Positions 26,205-34,594 are shown, counted from the stretch's first letter. The stretch is 64,000 bases of DNA from SOJA01 sp964598485 (GCA_964598485.1 CAZRCD010000003.1:62001-126000); one strand, 5' to 3'. The notes: generated by a model from the letters alone, not told the origin. A program made the numbers and translations.

Positions 26205-26371
26205 TTAGGGCGTCTCGGAATTTTCGCCGCTTTTAGGGCATTCGTGCATGCCTAATATTGTTACTGTTATGAGCATTTTTTGTCTGGAAAGGGGGCTATG
26301 AGTTCCCACGTCTTGTATGGTTCCTTTGCGGGTGTTCCGCATTCAGGACATGCGTTTTGTGTTTTTGGCAT
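26205..26371 (-). pseudogene. Frameshifted zinc-ribbon protein remnant
   Basis: From ATG 26371 the frame reads MPKTQNACPECGTPAKEPYK and TWELIAPFPDKK, then stops at 26267. The adjacent frame continues the same protein as KMLITVTILGMHECPKSG before a TAA at 26205. The break falls at an A6 run. The expected second zinc knuckle CPxCG has become CPKSG, losing a ligand, and the end is short. Together these indicate decay of a paralogue of the intact neighbouring gene, though a sequencing error at the A-run could account for the frameshift alone. Confidence 0.7.
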
Positions 26372-26401
26372 GCGACATGCCAGCGTCAGAGTGTTTTAGG
26401 C

Positions 26402-26572
26402 TTAAATCTTCTTTTTGCTCAGTACTTTTCGGAAAGATTTCTTGCATTTAGGACAGTCGAAAAGTCCGATTTCCAGTTGCATTCTTTTTCCTTGTCTGTC
26501 TGGGCGTCCAGCCATTTTCCATGTTTTTCTCGGTTTAGAAACGTCTGTTCCACATTTTGGACAGTTAGCCAT
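26402..26572 (-). CDS. Small zinc-ribbon protein
   Basis: 56 residues. Two CPxC knuckles, in MANCPKCGTDV and LFDCPKCKKSF, can bind one zinc; between them is a basic stretch KTWKMAGRPDRQGKRMQLEI. Compact proteins of this pattern occur widely in TACK archaea and are presumed to bind nucleic acid or ribosomes, from memory of the family. GGAGG lies 8 nt before the ATG. The frameshifted paralogue follows 30 nt downstream on the same strand. Confidence 0.8.
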   Translation of the reverse strand: MANCPKCGTDVSKPRKTWKMAGRPDRQGKRMQLEIGLFDCPKCKKSFRKVLSKKKI

Positions 26573-26635
26573 TTAATTTTCCTCCAACATTCTCAATAGC
26601 CATCGTTTCTGATGATGATGGATAAAAAAGTTTCC

Positions 26636-26658
26636 ATTGTTTTTGAATAGAAAACAAT
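26636..26658. promoter_or_regulatory. Inverted repeat between divergent small genes
   Basis: ATTGTTTT (26636-26643) and AAAACAAT (26651-26658) form a perfect 8-bp inverted repeat around a 7-nt loop. It sits between the leftward zinc-ribbon gene and the rightward small ORF at 26767. No transcription ends here, so an operator is more likely than a terminator. Confidence 0.35.
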
Positions 26659-26766
26659 TGTTTGAACATCGCGTTTAGACATATTTCTTACAAAGGGGCA
26701 TATACTTCACAAAAACTTTTAAACTAAACACTAAAAAACGCACACATCAACAGGATGGAGCGATTT

Positions 26767-26934
26767 ATGAAGCAAGATTTGGCGTTATTCACTGTTGAAC
26801 ATGCTTCCAAACCTTGTGCAGACCGAGTTAACGTGAGGCCTGGGCCTCATTACAATGAGCTCATCATAGTTGTTGATGACAAGATTCAGCGCAAGGTCAT
26901 TAATCGTAAACGTGGAATGACGCGAGAATGTTAG
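26767..26934 (+). CDS. Small ORF of unknown function
   Basis: 55 residues from ATG 26767, which has GGAG 6 nt upstream; an in-frame ATG at 26755 is less well placed. A CTTTTAAACTAAA box lies about 45 nt before. The sequence has an N-terminal MKQDLALFTVEHASKPCADR, a hydrophobic strand NELIIVVDDK and a basic end KVINRKRGMTREC. I do not recognise it. Promoter, ribosome site and a balanced composition support a real gene. Confidence 0.45.
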   Translation: MKQDLALFTVEHASKPCADRVNVRPGPHYNELIIVVDDKIQRKVINRKRGMTREC

Positions 26935-27058
26935 TTAATCATGCATAGGTTTTTCAGTCAATAACAGACTTTACAAAAACAGGATAAGAGAAGTAGTTGA
27001 AATTGCGTTTAAAATGGCAAAAACGTCAAACAAACATGTTCCAACACCAGTTCAGTGT

Positions 27059-27226
27059 CTATGCTTTTTGTATTGGTGTTTCAATCCAGCATTTTGCGTC
27101 GTAGAGCTTTCCTCTCAGCCCTCGATGTCTTCCGCCTTTCCTAATGAGTGAAGGGGACGTTACCTTTCTAGCTTCATAAACCAGCCTTTTCCCTAAAATG
27201 CAGTCGCCAGCTTTGTGGACAGCCAT
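27059..27226 (-). CDS. Small basic ORF downstream of the RHH regulator
   Basis: 55 residues, strongly basic: MAVHKAGDCILGKRLVYEAR, then IRKGGRHRGLRGKLYDAKCW. The ATG lies 1 nt beyond the stop of the RHH gene, so it would be translated by coupling. If ribosomes terminate at the internal TGA of that gene, expression here may suffer. Two cysteines are too few for a zinc knuckle. No family is recognised. Confidence 0.45.
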   Translation of the reverse strand: MAVHKAGDCILGKRLVYEARKVTSPSLIRKGGRHRGLRGKLYDAKCWIETPIQKA

Positions 27227-27227
27227 T

Positions 27228-27569
27228 TTACTCGGCCTCTTTCACTTCACCTTCAGCTTTCAGTTGTTTAATCGCTTCGAAGACTGGTTCAAGCTCTAAA
27301 CCATAATAGTCGGCTATGTCGCTCGGGTACACTAATCCTTGATGCTGGTTTAGGTATTCCTCTATCATTTTCTTGGCTTCTTGAACCGAGGTTTCTTTTA
27401 TGCTGATAATTTCTGTTTCTCCGAGCTTTTCGAGTTTGTCTTCGATTGCTTTTCAGGTGAAGTCTGAGAAGTTGAGAAACATGCCTGCGTCGATTAATCG
27501 TTTTATTTTCACGTAGGTTGACTTGGAGACTTTGCTGGATACTTGGTATGAGAGTTCTTGTGTTGCCAA
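27228..27569 (-). pseudogene. Ribbon-helix-helix / winged-helix regulator interrupted by one in-frame TGA
   Basis: From TTG 27569 the frame reads ATQELSYQVSSKVSKSTYVK and LIDAGMFLNFSDFT, then TGA at codon 39 (27455-27453), then KAIEDKLEKLGETEI to a TAA at 27228. The N-terminal part matches a ribbon-helix-helix DNA-binding domain whose usual residue at that point is Arg (FSDFxRKAIEDKL), so a CGA to TGA change explains the stop. The C-terminal 60 residues (VYPSDIADYYGLELEPVFEA) look like a winged-helix. Everything downstream keeps an intact frame, so the mutation is recent, a sequencing error, or read through. Confidence 0.75.
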
Positions 27570-27595
27570 GTCAATTCCTTCTGTTATAAATATAT

Positions 27596-27651
27596 AGAAA
27601 TGTGTAACAAATATTAAACATTTCTATTAAACATTTCTATTAAACATTTCT
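27596..27651. repeat. Operator-like array: three tandem 13-mers plus an inverted half-site
   Basis: ATTAAACATTTCT occurs three times without spacing or mismatch at 27613-27625, 27626-27638 and 27639-27651. The core ACATTTCT appears inverted as AGAAATGT at 27596-27603, touching the TATA-like ATAAATATATAG of the leftward RHH gene. The array is between that gene and lhr, a typical place for an RHH repressor that controls itself. Confidence 0.7.
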
Positions 27652-27700
27652 GTCAACATCCGAGCGTGCGAGAACAAAGTGAGGCTTTCCAAAATGCAAA

Positions 27701-30634
27701 ATGCTTTTACTTGTGGTTTCCCGCTTATTCCTTAGCACCGAGGTTCAACAAAGCTTGAAAGATTATCCGGAAAATGCTTTTGACTTACTTGTTAAGCCAG
27801 TTCGAAGGTTGATTGAGAAGAGGGGATTCTCAAAACCAACAGAACCTCAAGAAAAGACTATTCCGAAAATTCTTGAAGGAAAAAATGTTCTACTTATTTC
27901 ACCTACTGCTACTGGTAAGACTGAGGCTGCTATTTTGCCTGTTTTGAGCATGCTTCTTCAAGAGCCGCAAAGGATAATGGGCATAAAAGTCTTGTATATT
28001 ACGCCTTTGCGGGCTTTGAACCGAGATATGCTCGAGAGACTTGAGTGGTGGTGCAACAATCTAGACATAAAGTTGGCTGTCAGACACGGCGACACCGAAA
28101 CAAAGGAAAGAACAAGACAATCCAGAAGCCCACCAACTATCTTAATCACAACTCCTGAAACTTTGCAGGCTATATTGCCAGGGTGGATCCTGCGTCAGCA
28201 TCTAAGACATGTGCGTTGGGTAATAATCGATGAAGTGCACGAGATGGCTGACAGCAAACGCGGAAGCCAGCTATCCCTAGCCTTAGAAAGGCTTAGAATG
28301 ATAGTCGGTAAAGACTTCCAAACAATAGGCTTATCCGCAACTATTGGTACTCCAGAAAAAGTGGCTCAGTTTCTCGTTGGAAATGGCAGAAGCGTTGAAA
28401 TCGTCCATGTCCCAGTTGCAAGAATATTACGGTTTAAAATAGTTTTTCCAAAACCCACAGGCGAAGACTACAAGCTCTCTACAAGGCTTTACACGCATCC
28501 AGAAGTAGCAGCAAGGTTGAGGATAATTCGCGACTACATAAGCAAACGTAAATCCGTGCTATTATTCACAAACACACGCGCAATATCAGAGGTCTTAGCA
28601 AGCAGATTCAAAGTTTGGGACATGAACTTTCCAGTGTCAATACATCATGGTTCTCTTGCTAAGCCGTCTAGAATTGCTGCTGAGAGGGGATTGAAAAACG
28701 GTGAATTAAGAGGACTTGTCTGTACAAGCAGTCTCGAGTTAGGCATAGACGTGGGTAGAATAGACATGGTAATACAGTACATGAGTCCAAGACAGGTTAC
28801 GAGGCTTATACAGCGTGTAGGTAGAAGCGGTCACAGGGTAGGACGCATAGCTGAAGGAATAATTATTACAATGGATTCTGATGACACTCTTGAAGCTTTA
28901 GCCATAGCTAAAAAAGCATTAAAAGAAGATTTGGAACCCATTGAAGTTCCCCCTAAGCCTTATGATGCCTTGACGCATCAAATCGCTGGTTTGTTGCTTA
29001 GGAGGAGAAGATGGGAATTCGATGAAATCTTGGAAATATTTAGAAAAGCCTATCCATACAAGGATTTGACATTAGAAGACGTTGAAAAGATTCTCAAGTA
29101 CATGCATCAACGTTTTCCACGCCTAACGTGGGTTTCCTTCGAAGATAAAGTAGCTTTAAAACCGCGGAGAACAAAGGCTCTCTTCGAATACTATTTTGGA
29201 AACCTATCCATGATACCTGATCAAAAGCAATACCTTGTGGTTGACGAATCAAGCGACTCAGCCGTAGGGGTGCTGGACGAAGCCTTCATGGCTGAATATG
29301 GTAAACCTGGAATAAAATTTATCATCAGAGGAAGCCCATGGCAAATCCTACACGTTTCCGGAGAAAAAGTACACGTAAAACCGGTTGATGATCCTACTGG
29401 GGCCATTCCAAGCTGGATAGGCGAGCAAATTCCCGTTCCCTTTGAGATTGCACAAGAAGTAGGCTCTTTTAGGGGCTTTGTTGAAGAACAAATGAAAAAC
29501 GGACTTTCACCAGAAGAGATCGCTGCCAAGCTGAGTGAGCAGTACCCTTCTGATAAGGAAAATATTTTGCGTGCCATAGCTGAAACGGTTGAGCACGTAA
29601 ACTCTGGATTTCCAGTTCCTACGGACAAGCGAATAATAGTCGAAGACTGGGAAGAATTCGTTATAATTCACGCTCACTTCGGCTCTCTTACGAACAGAGC
29701 TTTAGCGCAATTGATAGGGCAGTTGCTCTCCGAAAAAATCGGGTACAGCATTGTGGTTCAGCATGATCCGTACCGCATCTTCGTGCAAACAATGGGAGCG
29801 GCAAACTCAAACCAAATAGTCACATTGTTCAATGAGATGAGAGCCCTGTCTGACAAGGCAATAACAGACAGCATAACAAGAGCAACCGTGAAGACTGGGC
29901 TTTTTAAGAGGAGAATGATTCACGTGGCACGGCGTTTTGGAGCCTTGGAGAAATGGGCTGACTTCAGCAGCATAAGCCTGCAAAGGCTGATAAAAAGTTT
30001 TGAAGGCACACCGATTTACGAAGAAGCCTTAAAGGAAGTTTTCACAAAGGACTTGAAACTGGAAAAGCTGATTCATGTTTTCGGAAAAATTCGGGATGGC
30101 GAGATTCAAGTGCAAAAACTCGAAACTTATGGGAGCGTAAGTCCAGTTGCCCGTGTGGGCATTGAAAGGGTAAGCATGAAAACCGATTTGATTCCTCCTG
30201 AAAGAATGAAAGCCGTGCTCATAAAATCAGCGAAAGCAAGATTGCTCAGTGAAACGTGTGTTTTTGTTTGCACAAGCTGTTGGAACTACATTGAAATGGC
30301 GTGTGCAAGAGACTTACCAGATAAGCCGAAATGTCCAAGATGCGGTTCCACAACAATAGGTCTTCTTAAAGTTGAAGAGGAGAAGGTTCTTCCAATTGTT
30401 GAAAAGAAAGGTGAGAAGTTAACTAAAAGAGAAGAGAGAATACATAGGCGGGCGTTGCAGACAGCGCATTTAATAGCGAGATATGGAAAACCTGCAGTTG
30501 TGGCGTTGTGTGCCAGAAGGGTTAAACCGTCGGATGTTATGGTGGTTCTTGAAAAAGAACACGAACTTACAGACAGATTTTACGAGTTGGTTCTTGAAGC
30601 TGAACGTAAAGCCTTGAGTAAGAGATTCTGGTAA
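27701..30634 (+). CDS. lhr-like: Lhr-type DEXH-box helicase
   Basis: 977 residues. Superfamily 2 motifs are in order: I TATGKT (69-74), Ia TPLRALNRDM, II DEVH (177-180), III LSATIG (211-216), V SSLELGIDVG (about 343-352) and VI QRVGRSGHR (371-379). Then come winged-helix and Lhr-core domains, with a C-terminal zinc ribbon near 858-890 (VCTSCWNYIEM and KCPRCGSTTIG). Lhr proteins unwind DNA or RNA-DNA hybrids with 3'-5' polarity in repair. The first in-frame ATG is used; its first ten residues look unlike the family, so the true start may be slightly downstream. The operator-like array lies just upstream. Confidence 0.94.
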   Translation: MLLLVVSRLFLSTEVQQSLKDYPENAFDLLVKPVRRLIEKRGFSKPTEPQEKTIPKILEGKNVLLISPTATGKTEAAILPVLSMLLQEPQRIMGIKVLYITPLRALNRDMLERLEWWCNNLDIKLAVRHGDTETKERTRQSRSPPTILITTPETLQAILPGWILRQHLRHVRWVIIDEVHEMADSKRGSQLSLALERLRMIVGKDFQTIGLSATIGTPEKVAQFLVGNGRSVEIVHVPVARILRFKIVFPKPTGEDYKLSTRLYTHPEVAARLRIIRDYISKRKSVLLFTNTRAISEVLASRFKVWDMNFPVSIHHGSLAKPSRIAAERGLKNGELRGLVCTSSLELGIDVGRIDMVIQYMSPRQVTRLIQRVGRSGHRVGRIAEGIIITMDSDDTLEALAIAKKALKEDLEPIEVPPKPYDALTHQIAGLLLRRRRWEFDEILEIFRKAYPYKDLTLEDVEKILKYMHQRFPRLTWVSFEDKVALKPRRTKALFEYYFGNLSMIPDQKQYLVVDESSDSAVGVLDEAFMAEYGKPGIKFIIRGSPWQILHVSGEKVHVKPVDDPTGAIPSWIGEQIPVPFEIAQEVGSFRGFVEEQMKNGLSPEEIAAKLSEQYPSDKENILRAIAETVEHVNSGFPVPTDKRIIVEDWEEFVIIHAHFGSLTNRALAQLIGQLLSEKIGYSIVVQHDPYRIFVQTMGAANSNQIVTLFNEMRALSDKAITDSITRATVKTGLFKRRMIHVARRFGALEKWADFSSISLQRLIKSFEGTPIYEEALKEVFTKDLKLEKLIHVFGKIRDGEIQVQKLETYGSVSPVARVGIERVSMKTDLIPPERMKAVLIKSAKARLLSETCVFVCTSCWNYIEMACARDLPDKPKCPRCGSTTIGLLKVEEEKVLPIVEKKGEKLTKREERIHRRALQTAHLIARYGKPAVVALCARRVKPSDVMVVLEKEHELTDRFYELVLEAERKALSKRFW

Positions 30635-30677
30635 GGCTGAGACTCACAACAACTTTTAAATCAATGGTCAACGTAGT

Positions 30678-31040
30678 TTGGATAACGTTCTTATCCGCTT
30701 ACGGAGAAAGAAAAATTTGGAAATAAGTCGAAAAAAACTAAGAGAAGAGGTTCTCAAAAGAACTGAATACGTTAAAACTTGTGTTCTAGCCAGAGAACTG
30801 TGCCTTCTGGTTCGCACGAATAGGGCTGTGTTGGAACCGAAGGATGTACATGACATGTGCCTTCACGTATCCGGTCTCTGCAAAGAACAAGGATGTGAAG
30901 AGCCGAGTGAATTGTGCCATAAGGCTGCAGAGGCTGTGTTAACAGACGAGAAGAAATACCTTGAATTGTGTGCTCAGAGCTGTACGAAATGCGGAGAATC
31001 TCGAAGACCGAGACCTAAGAAGGCAACTTATGTTGCTTAG
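30678..31040 (+). CDS. Cysteine-rich small protein of unknown function
   Basis: 120 residues from TTG 30678. The first 35 residues are basic and helical (RLRRKKNLEISRKKLREEVL). The remainder holds eleven cysteines in spaced groups: TCVLARELCLLV, MCLHVSGLCKEQGCEE, LCHKAAEA and LELCAQSCTKCGE. This suggests metal or iron-sulfur binding, or a disulfide-free zinc fold. There is no signal peptide. A CTTTTAAAT box lies about 20-25 nt before the start, so the message is probably leaderless. I do not recognise the family. Confidence 0.65.
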   Translation: MDNVLIRLRRKKNLEISRKKLREEVLKRTEYVKTCVLARELCLLVRTNRAVLEPKDVHDMCLHVSGLCKEQGCEEPSELCHKAAEAVLTDEKKYLELCAQSCTKCGESRRPRPKKATYVA

Positions 31041-31103
31041 AATTAGTGGAAAACTTTTAAAACATCAAAACAATGGTTAAAACAAAATAGTACTTATGTG
31101 CGA

Positions 31104-31595
31104 ATGGAGGTTCATGAACTGTTTATAGCGCCTTATGTTCCAAGCCCACCCTCAGTGATTCGTCAGATGCTTGTTTTGGCTGACTTGAAGCCTGGAGACG
31201 TTTTCTTTGACTTAGGTGCAGGAGACGGCAGAGCAGTTATAATGGCTGCAAAAGATTTTGGTGCAAGGGCTGTTGGAGTCGAGTTAAGGGAGGATTTAGT
31301 GAAGAAAGCGTTAGGCTCTGTCTATGAGCATAATCTTCAGAATAGAGTGACAATAGTGAACAGCGACATGTTCAAGGTGGACTTGTCTTCAGCGGATGTT
31401 GTTTTTCTTTATTTGACAACAAGCGCGAATGAGAAAGTTAAGCCTAAACTTGAGGGCGAGCTTAAGAAAGGAGCTCGTGTGGTGTCGCATGATTATGAGA
31501 TTGTAGGGTGGAAACCCGTTAAGGTTTATAATTTCTGCGAAAACCCAAAACTGGGATATCCATCGCACACTATTTACTTGTACAAGAAGAGTTAA
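31104..31595 (+). CDS. aKMT-like protein lysine methyltransferase
   Basis: 163 residues (a GTG two codons earlier, at 31098, is an alternative start). The class I methyltransferase SAM loop is FDLGAGDGRAVIMAAKDFGA, followed by AVGVELREDL. The N-terminal YVPSPPSVIRQML and the later KVKPKLEGELKKGARVVSH and SHTIYLYKKS agree closely with my memory of aKMT, the broad-specificity lysine methyltransferase of Sulfolobus that modifies chromatin and other proteins. A CTTTTAAAA box lies about 45 nt upstream. Confidence 0.8.
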   Translation: MEVHELFIAPYVPSPPSVIRQMLVLADLKPGDVFFDLGAGDGRAVIMAAKDFGARAVGVELREDLVKKALGSVYEHNLQNRVTIVNSDMFKVDLSSADVVFLYLTTSANEKVKPKLEGELKKGARVVSHDYEIVGWKPVKVYNFCENPKLGYPSHTIYLYKKS

Positions 31596-31731
31596 ACTTT
31601 GTAAATGAAACTCGTGCGTTCTGTTGCTTTCAAGATTTCTTTTTGAGTTTTATGAACAGACCTTGATAGGGCAAGTCGGGCATTTCAAACCGGAAAAGCC
31701 GAAACCCTTTTGCTAATAGTTTTTATAAGGA

Positions 31732-32286
31732 GTGTTTGATTTTGAGAATTTGGGTAAGGATAGGCTGGCGTGGAAAATGTTGTTTGTTCCGTGGAGATAC
31801 ATTGCTGATTGGAAATGCGTTGCTTGTGGTAAGTGTTGTAGGTTTTACAGTGTCGTTTTGAGTTTTCCTGAGTGGCTTAAAATTGTTAAAAATTATGGGA
31901 TTGATAAAACTGTTTCTGGGTTGAATAAGCTGTTTATAACGAGGAGAAACGACGGCTCATGTGTGTTTTTATGTAAACTCTCAAATACGCATTTCTGCGG
32001 ATTACAATTTATGAAGCCTAAAGCGTGTAAGCTCTGGCCTTTCAGAGTTCTCAGTAGACCTGAGTATGGATATGTGAATGAGGCTGTTTACTATTATGGA
32101 GGGGGTAGATTCTTCATATATGCGGATTCTAATTGTAGCGGTCTCGTTTATGGAGAGCCAACGGAAAAATTCGCCAAGTACACGTTGAATGAGTTTGTAG
32201 AAATTGCTCTAGAACGCCGTAAAGATCAATCCAAGACTACTGCGAACATACGATTTCTCCAAACCTATACTGGGTTTAGAATTTGA
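31732..32286 (+). CDS. YkgJ-type cysteine cluster protein
   Basis: 184 residues. The N-terminal cluster WKCVACGKCCRFYSVVLSF and the second group CVFLCKLSNTHFCGLQFM and KACKLWPFRVL match the Fe/Zn-chelating YkgJ family (CxxCGxCC...C...C...C.xxP). The domain is proposed to bind iron-sulfur or zinc; biochemical role unknown. The frame opens with GTG 31732, directly after a TATAAGGA sequence, so the exact start is unsure. Confidence 0.82.
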   Translation: MFDFENLGKDRLAWKMLFVPWRYIADWKCVACGKCCRFYSVVLSFPEWLKIVKNYGIDKTVSGLNKLFITRRNDGSCVFLCKLSNTHFCGLQFMKPKACKLWPFRVLSRPEYGYVNEAVYYYGGGRFFIYADSNCSGLVYGEPTEKFAKYTLNEFVEIALERRKDQSKTTANIRFLQTYTGFRI

Positions 32287-32824
32287 ACATGAAGCCAGTC
32301 TCCCATTTGAGACGGTTATCGTACGATGGCTAGTTCTGGTGGCGACTGCGGTGATTTTTGCTTTTGTAACGCTGTTGAAGCTAGGTGGCGAGAAACCTAA
32401 TCTGCCGTCGCTTTACAAGGCTTGTTCACGGTGAACGTAAAGCTTACACATCCAAAGGAGAAGAGGAGACATTTGCGATTTTTCTGCGCAAGCAAAAAAC
32501 GATAGACCCCCCTATATTTTTTTGTGTATCACCATTATTTGGAGCTAAACAGATCAGTGTAAATTGGAAAGAAGAGTCTCAAACGAAAAGAGGTTCAAAC
32601 AAGAATTCCTGCCACTACCAAACATCCCACATCAATACATTCCAGAATGTCATGCAAAAATTCTCAGTTTTTTCAGAGAAATACGAGAAAATATAAAGTT
32701 ACGATGTGAACTCCCTATGGTCGTTCGCTTCTAAAATCTTAGGTTATGTTCAGTTCAAAAAACCCTCGATTGGTTTCCTAGAACGTCGGCGGCTTAACGA
32801 TTGGTATCCGTTAGGTTTTTCCTT
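32287..32824. other. Intergenic region, no gene called
   Basis: About 540 nt. An ORF of 103 codons (32385-32696) has unlikely composition and spans a C6 run and a T-run. In another frame, roughly 32214-32432, an open stretch encodes a plausible membrane segment (WLVLVATAVIFAFVTLLKL) but has no start codon except an internal GTG; it may be a remnant. Nothing structural was recognised in the right half. Confidence 0.4.
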
Positions 32825-34048
32825 TCAGCTTTTTTGTCCCGAAGGCTTTGAGATGGGTTCTGTTGCACGGAGGAAGCCGTCGGCTGTTATATCGATTTTT
32901 ATTCTTCTTCTTTCGAAGTTGCATATTCTGCAGTCTAAGATGCGTGCGATTCTGACGAACTCTCCTCTGTTTGCTTCCGGATTGACTTGCTGGTCTTGCC
33001 AGTAGACGCGTTCGTAATCCACTATTATTGCTCCGTCTAGGTTGTGCGCCAAGCCTGTGCCTCCAGCCATCTCATAGCTGTCCCAAGTTTCGGTGCTTCT
33101 TTGGTTCACGTACAAGGCGGTTACGCCGTGAACTTGGTTGTATCGGGCTAGTTCCATGACGCGGTGTTTTAATGCTCCACGGTAGGCTTCAAGCACGGTG
33201 ACAGAGTCGATTATGGTTAGTTTGATTTTTTCTTTTTCGGCAACGTAACGGTAGGTTTCAGTGAAAGTGCTCCAGTCCCGCAGTTCTGGATAAGCGACTG
33301 TGTCAAGCACGAAAAGGTTTTCACGAATTTTGTTCCAGTCTAAGCCTATGATGTCTGCCTTCTGTTTTAAGCGAGACTGCAGATCAAAGCGTGGAGTTGC
33401 GCTCTTCCAAGTGTCTTCAGCTGTTGCATACAAAACTTTTCTGCCGGAGCCTGCAACTCTAACAGCTATTTCTTCGACAAGTATTGACTTTCCTGCACGA
33501 GGTATGCCTGTTATGGCGAATTGTCCGCATATTGGTATGCCGTTTAGGCTTTTTCCTTCTGTCGTCATGAAAAGGTGGTCTATGAAGGTGCCTGTTTGGA
33601 GGCTTAGTAAGGGTTTTTTGGCTTCTGGTGCTTCGTCTGGGCTTAAAACAAGAGATCTCAGTTTTTCTTCTTTTCTTTCGACTTTCGTTGTCATTGGTTT
33701 TGTTGCCAGTTCCCATTCGTCTGTTGGTTTTTTGGCGGTTTTCATTGCTTCTGCAACGGTTTTCGCCATGGCTTTCATAAGCTTCTCAACTTCCGGGGTT
33801 GCGGAAGCTTCTTCTACAGGTGGCGGAGTTTGTGGTGGCGATGGTGTGGGAACGACAGCAGCTTCAGCTATGAGTGTCCACTGTTCTCCTCGCCGTTCAA
33901 TGACGCCCTTAGTCTTCAAAGACTGTAAAAGTGCATAAGCAGAGTTAGGTCCATATTTGGATATGCCTAAACCTTCTGCGATTTCGTTGAGTGATGCCTT
34001 ACCGTCGCGGGGTTTGAGGAATTCCAGTATGTCTTTCTCTTCAACCAT
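32825..34048 (-). CDS. Winged-helix protein with KaiC/RecA-like ATPase domain
   Basis: 407 residues. Residues 1-65 form a winged helix (LNEIAEGLGISKYGPNSAYA; LLQSLKTKGVIERRGEQW). A Pro/Ala linker follows, then an ATPase from about 160: Walker A TGIPRAGKS, VLYATAEDTW and Walker B IKLTIIDSVTVLEAYRG, ending in an Arg-rich C-terminus (CRICNFERRRIKIDI). It resembles KaiC-like or RadA-paralogue ATPases of TACK archaea, which often act in signalling. It lies 72 nt downstream of a receiver-domain gene, same strand. Confidence 0.85.
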   Translation of the reverse strand: MVEEKDILEFLKPRDGKASLNEIAEGLGISKYGPNSAYALLQSLKTKGVIERRGEQWTLIAEAAVVPTPSPPQTPPPVEEASATPEVEKLMKAMAKTVAEAMKTAKKPTDEWELATKPMTTKVERKEEKLRSLVLSPDEAPEAKKPLLSLQTGTFIDHLFMTTEGKSLNGIPICGQFAITGIPRAGKSILVEEIAVRVAGSGRKVLYATAEDTWKSATPRFDLQSRLKQKADIIGLDWNKIRENLFVLDTVAYPELRDWSTFTETYRYVAEKEKIKLTIIDSVTVLEAYRGALKHRVMELARYNQVHGVTALYVNQRSTETWDSYEMAGGTGLAHNLDGAIIVDYERVYWQDQQVNPEANRGEFVRIARILDCRICNFERRRIKIDITADGFLRATEPISKPSGQKS

Positions 34049-34120
34049 GGTTTTCCCAAGTCTAAATGGGCTTAGAGAACTATAAAGTTCACGCTTTAGT
34101 CACGTAAATAAAAAAGGATT

Positions 34121-34594
34121 TTAGCGTGGTTTTTTGTGGGATACAGTTTTCTCTTCTTCTAGTTCTTTGACGCGTGTTTCGATGAACTCCGTGACTTTTT
34201 CTTGGCTGTATTCTTTGGCTTCTTGTTGTTTTTTCAAATGTTCTCTGATTCTGTTGAGAACCTTGCCCATATCGAATGGTTTGAGTATGTAGGCGTCTGC
34301 GCCTTTGTTCACGGCTTCAATGGCGTTTTGTAAGGAGGGATAGCCTGTGATCATTATTTTGACCATTTTTGGCGTGGTTTCTTTGATGGCGCTCAACAGT
34401 TTTGTTCCTTCCATGTCTGGAAGTCTGATGTCTATCAAGGCTAGGTTGTAGAATTTGGCGTTGGATTTTTTGATGGCTTCTTTTCCGTTTTCTGCAGTGT
34501 CAACAACGTATCCTTCTTCTTCCAATATTGTTTTCAGAACTTTTCTTATGTCTTCGTCGTCGTCGACAACAATGATTCTGGCACGTTCACCCAT
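34121..34594 (-). CDS. Response regulator (receiver domain, no DNA-binding output)
   Basis: 157 residues. Acidic pocket VVDDDEDI, phospho-acceptor Asp in LALIDIRLPD, Thr in KIMITGYPS and Lys in YILKPFDMGKVL: all conserved receiver residues are present. After about residue 125 only a charged helix remains (QQEAKEYSQEKVTEF), so no recognised output domain. Its ATG is 49 nt inside the kinase gene upstream, making them a coupled kinase-regulator pair. Confidence 0.95.
   Translation of the reverse strand: MGERARIIVVDDDEDIRKVLKTILEEEGYVVDTAENGKEAIKKSNAKFYNLALIDIRLPDMEGTKLLSAIKETTPKMVKIMITGYPSLQNAIEAVNKGADAYILKPFDMGKVLNRIREHLKKQQEAKEYSQEKVTEFIETRVKELEEEKTVSHKKPR

Noticed and set aside
27453..27455. 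TGA in the RHH gene as a selenocysteine codon
   Set aside because: The position normally holds Arg in a DNA-binding helix, no redox motif is present and no SECIS-like structure was noticed; nonsense mutation or error is simpler.
32385..32696. 103-codon ORF between the YkgJ-type and KaiC-like genes
   Set aside because: It spans a C6 and T-run, has unlikely composition, starts at GTG without a ribosome site and shows no domain.
33300..33938. 212-codon plus-strand ORF opposite the KaiC-like ATPase gene
   Set aside because: Antisense to a protein with clear Walker motifs; composition is that of a shadow frame.
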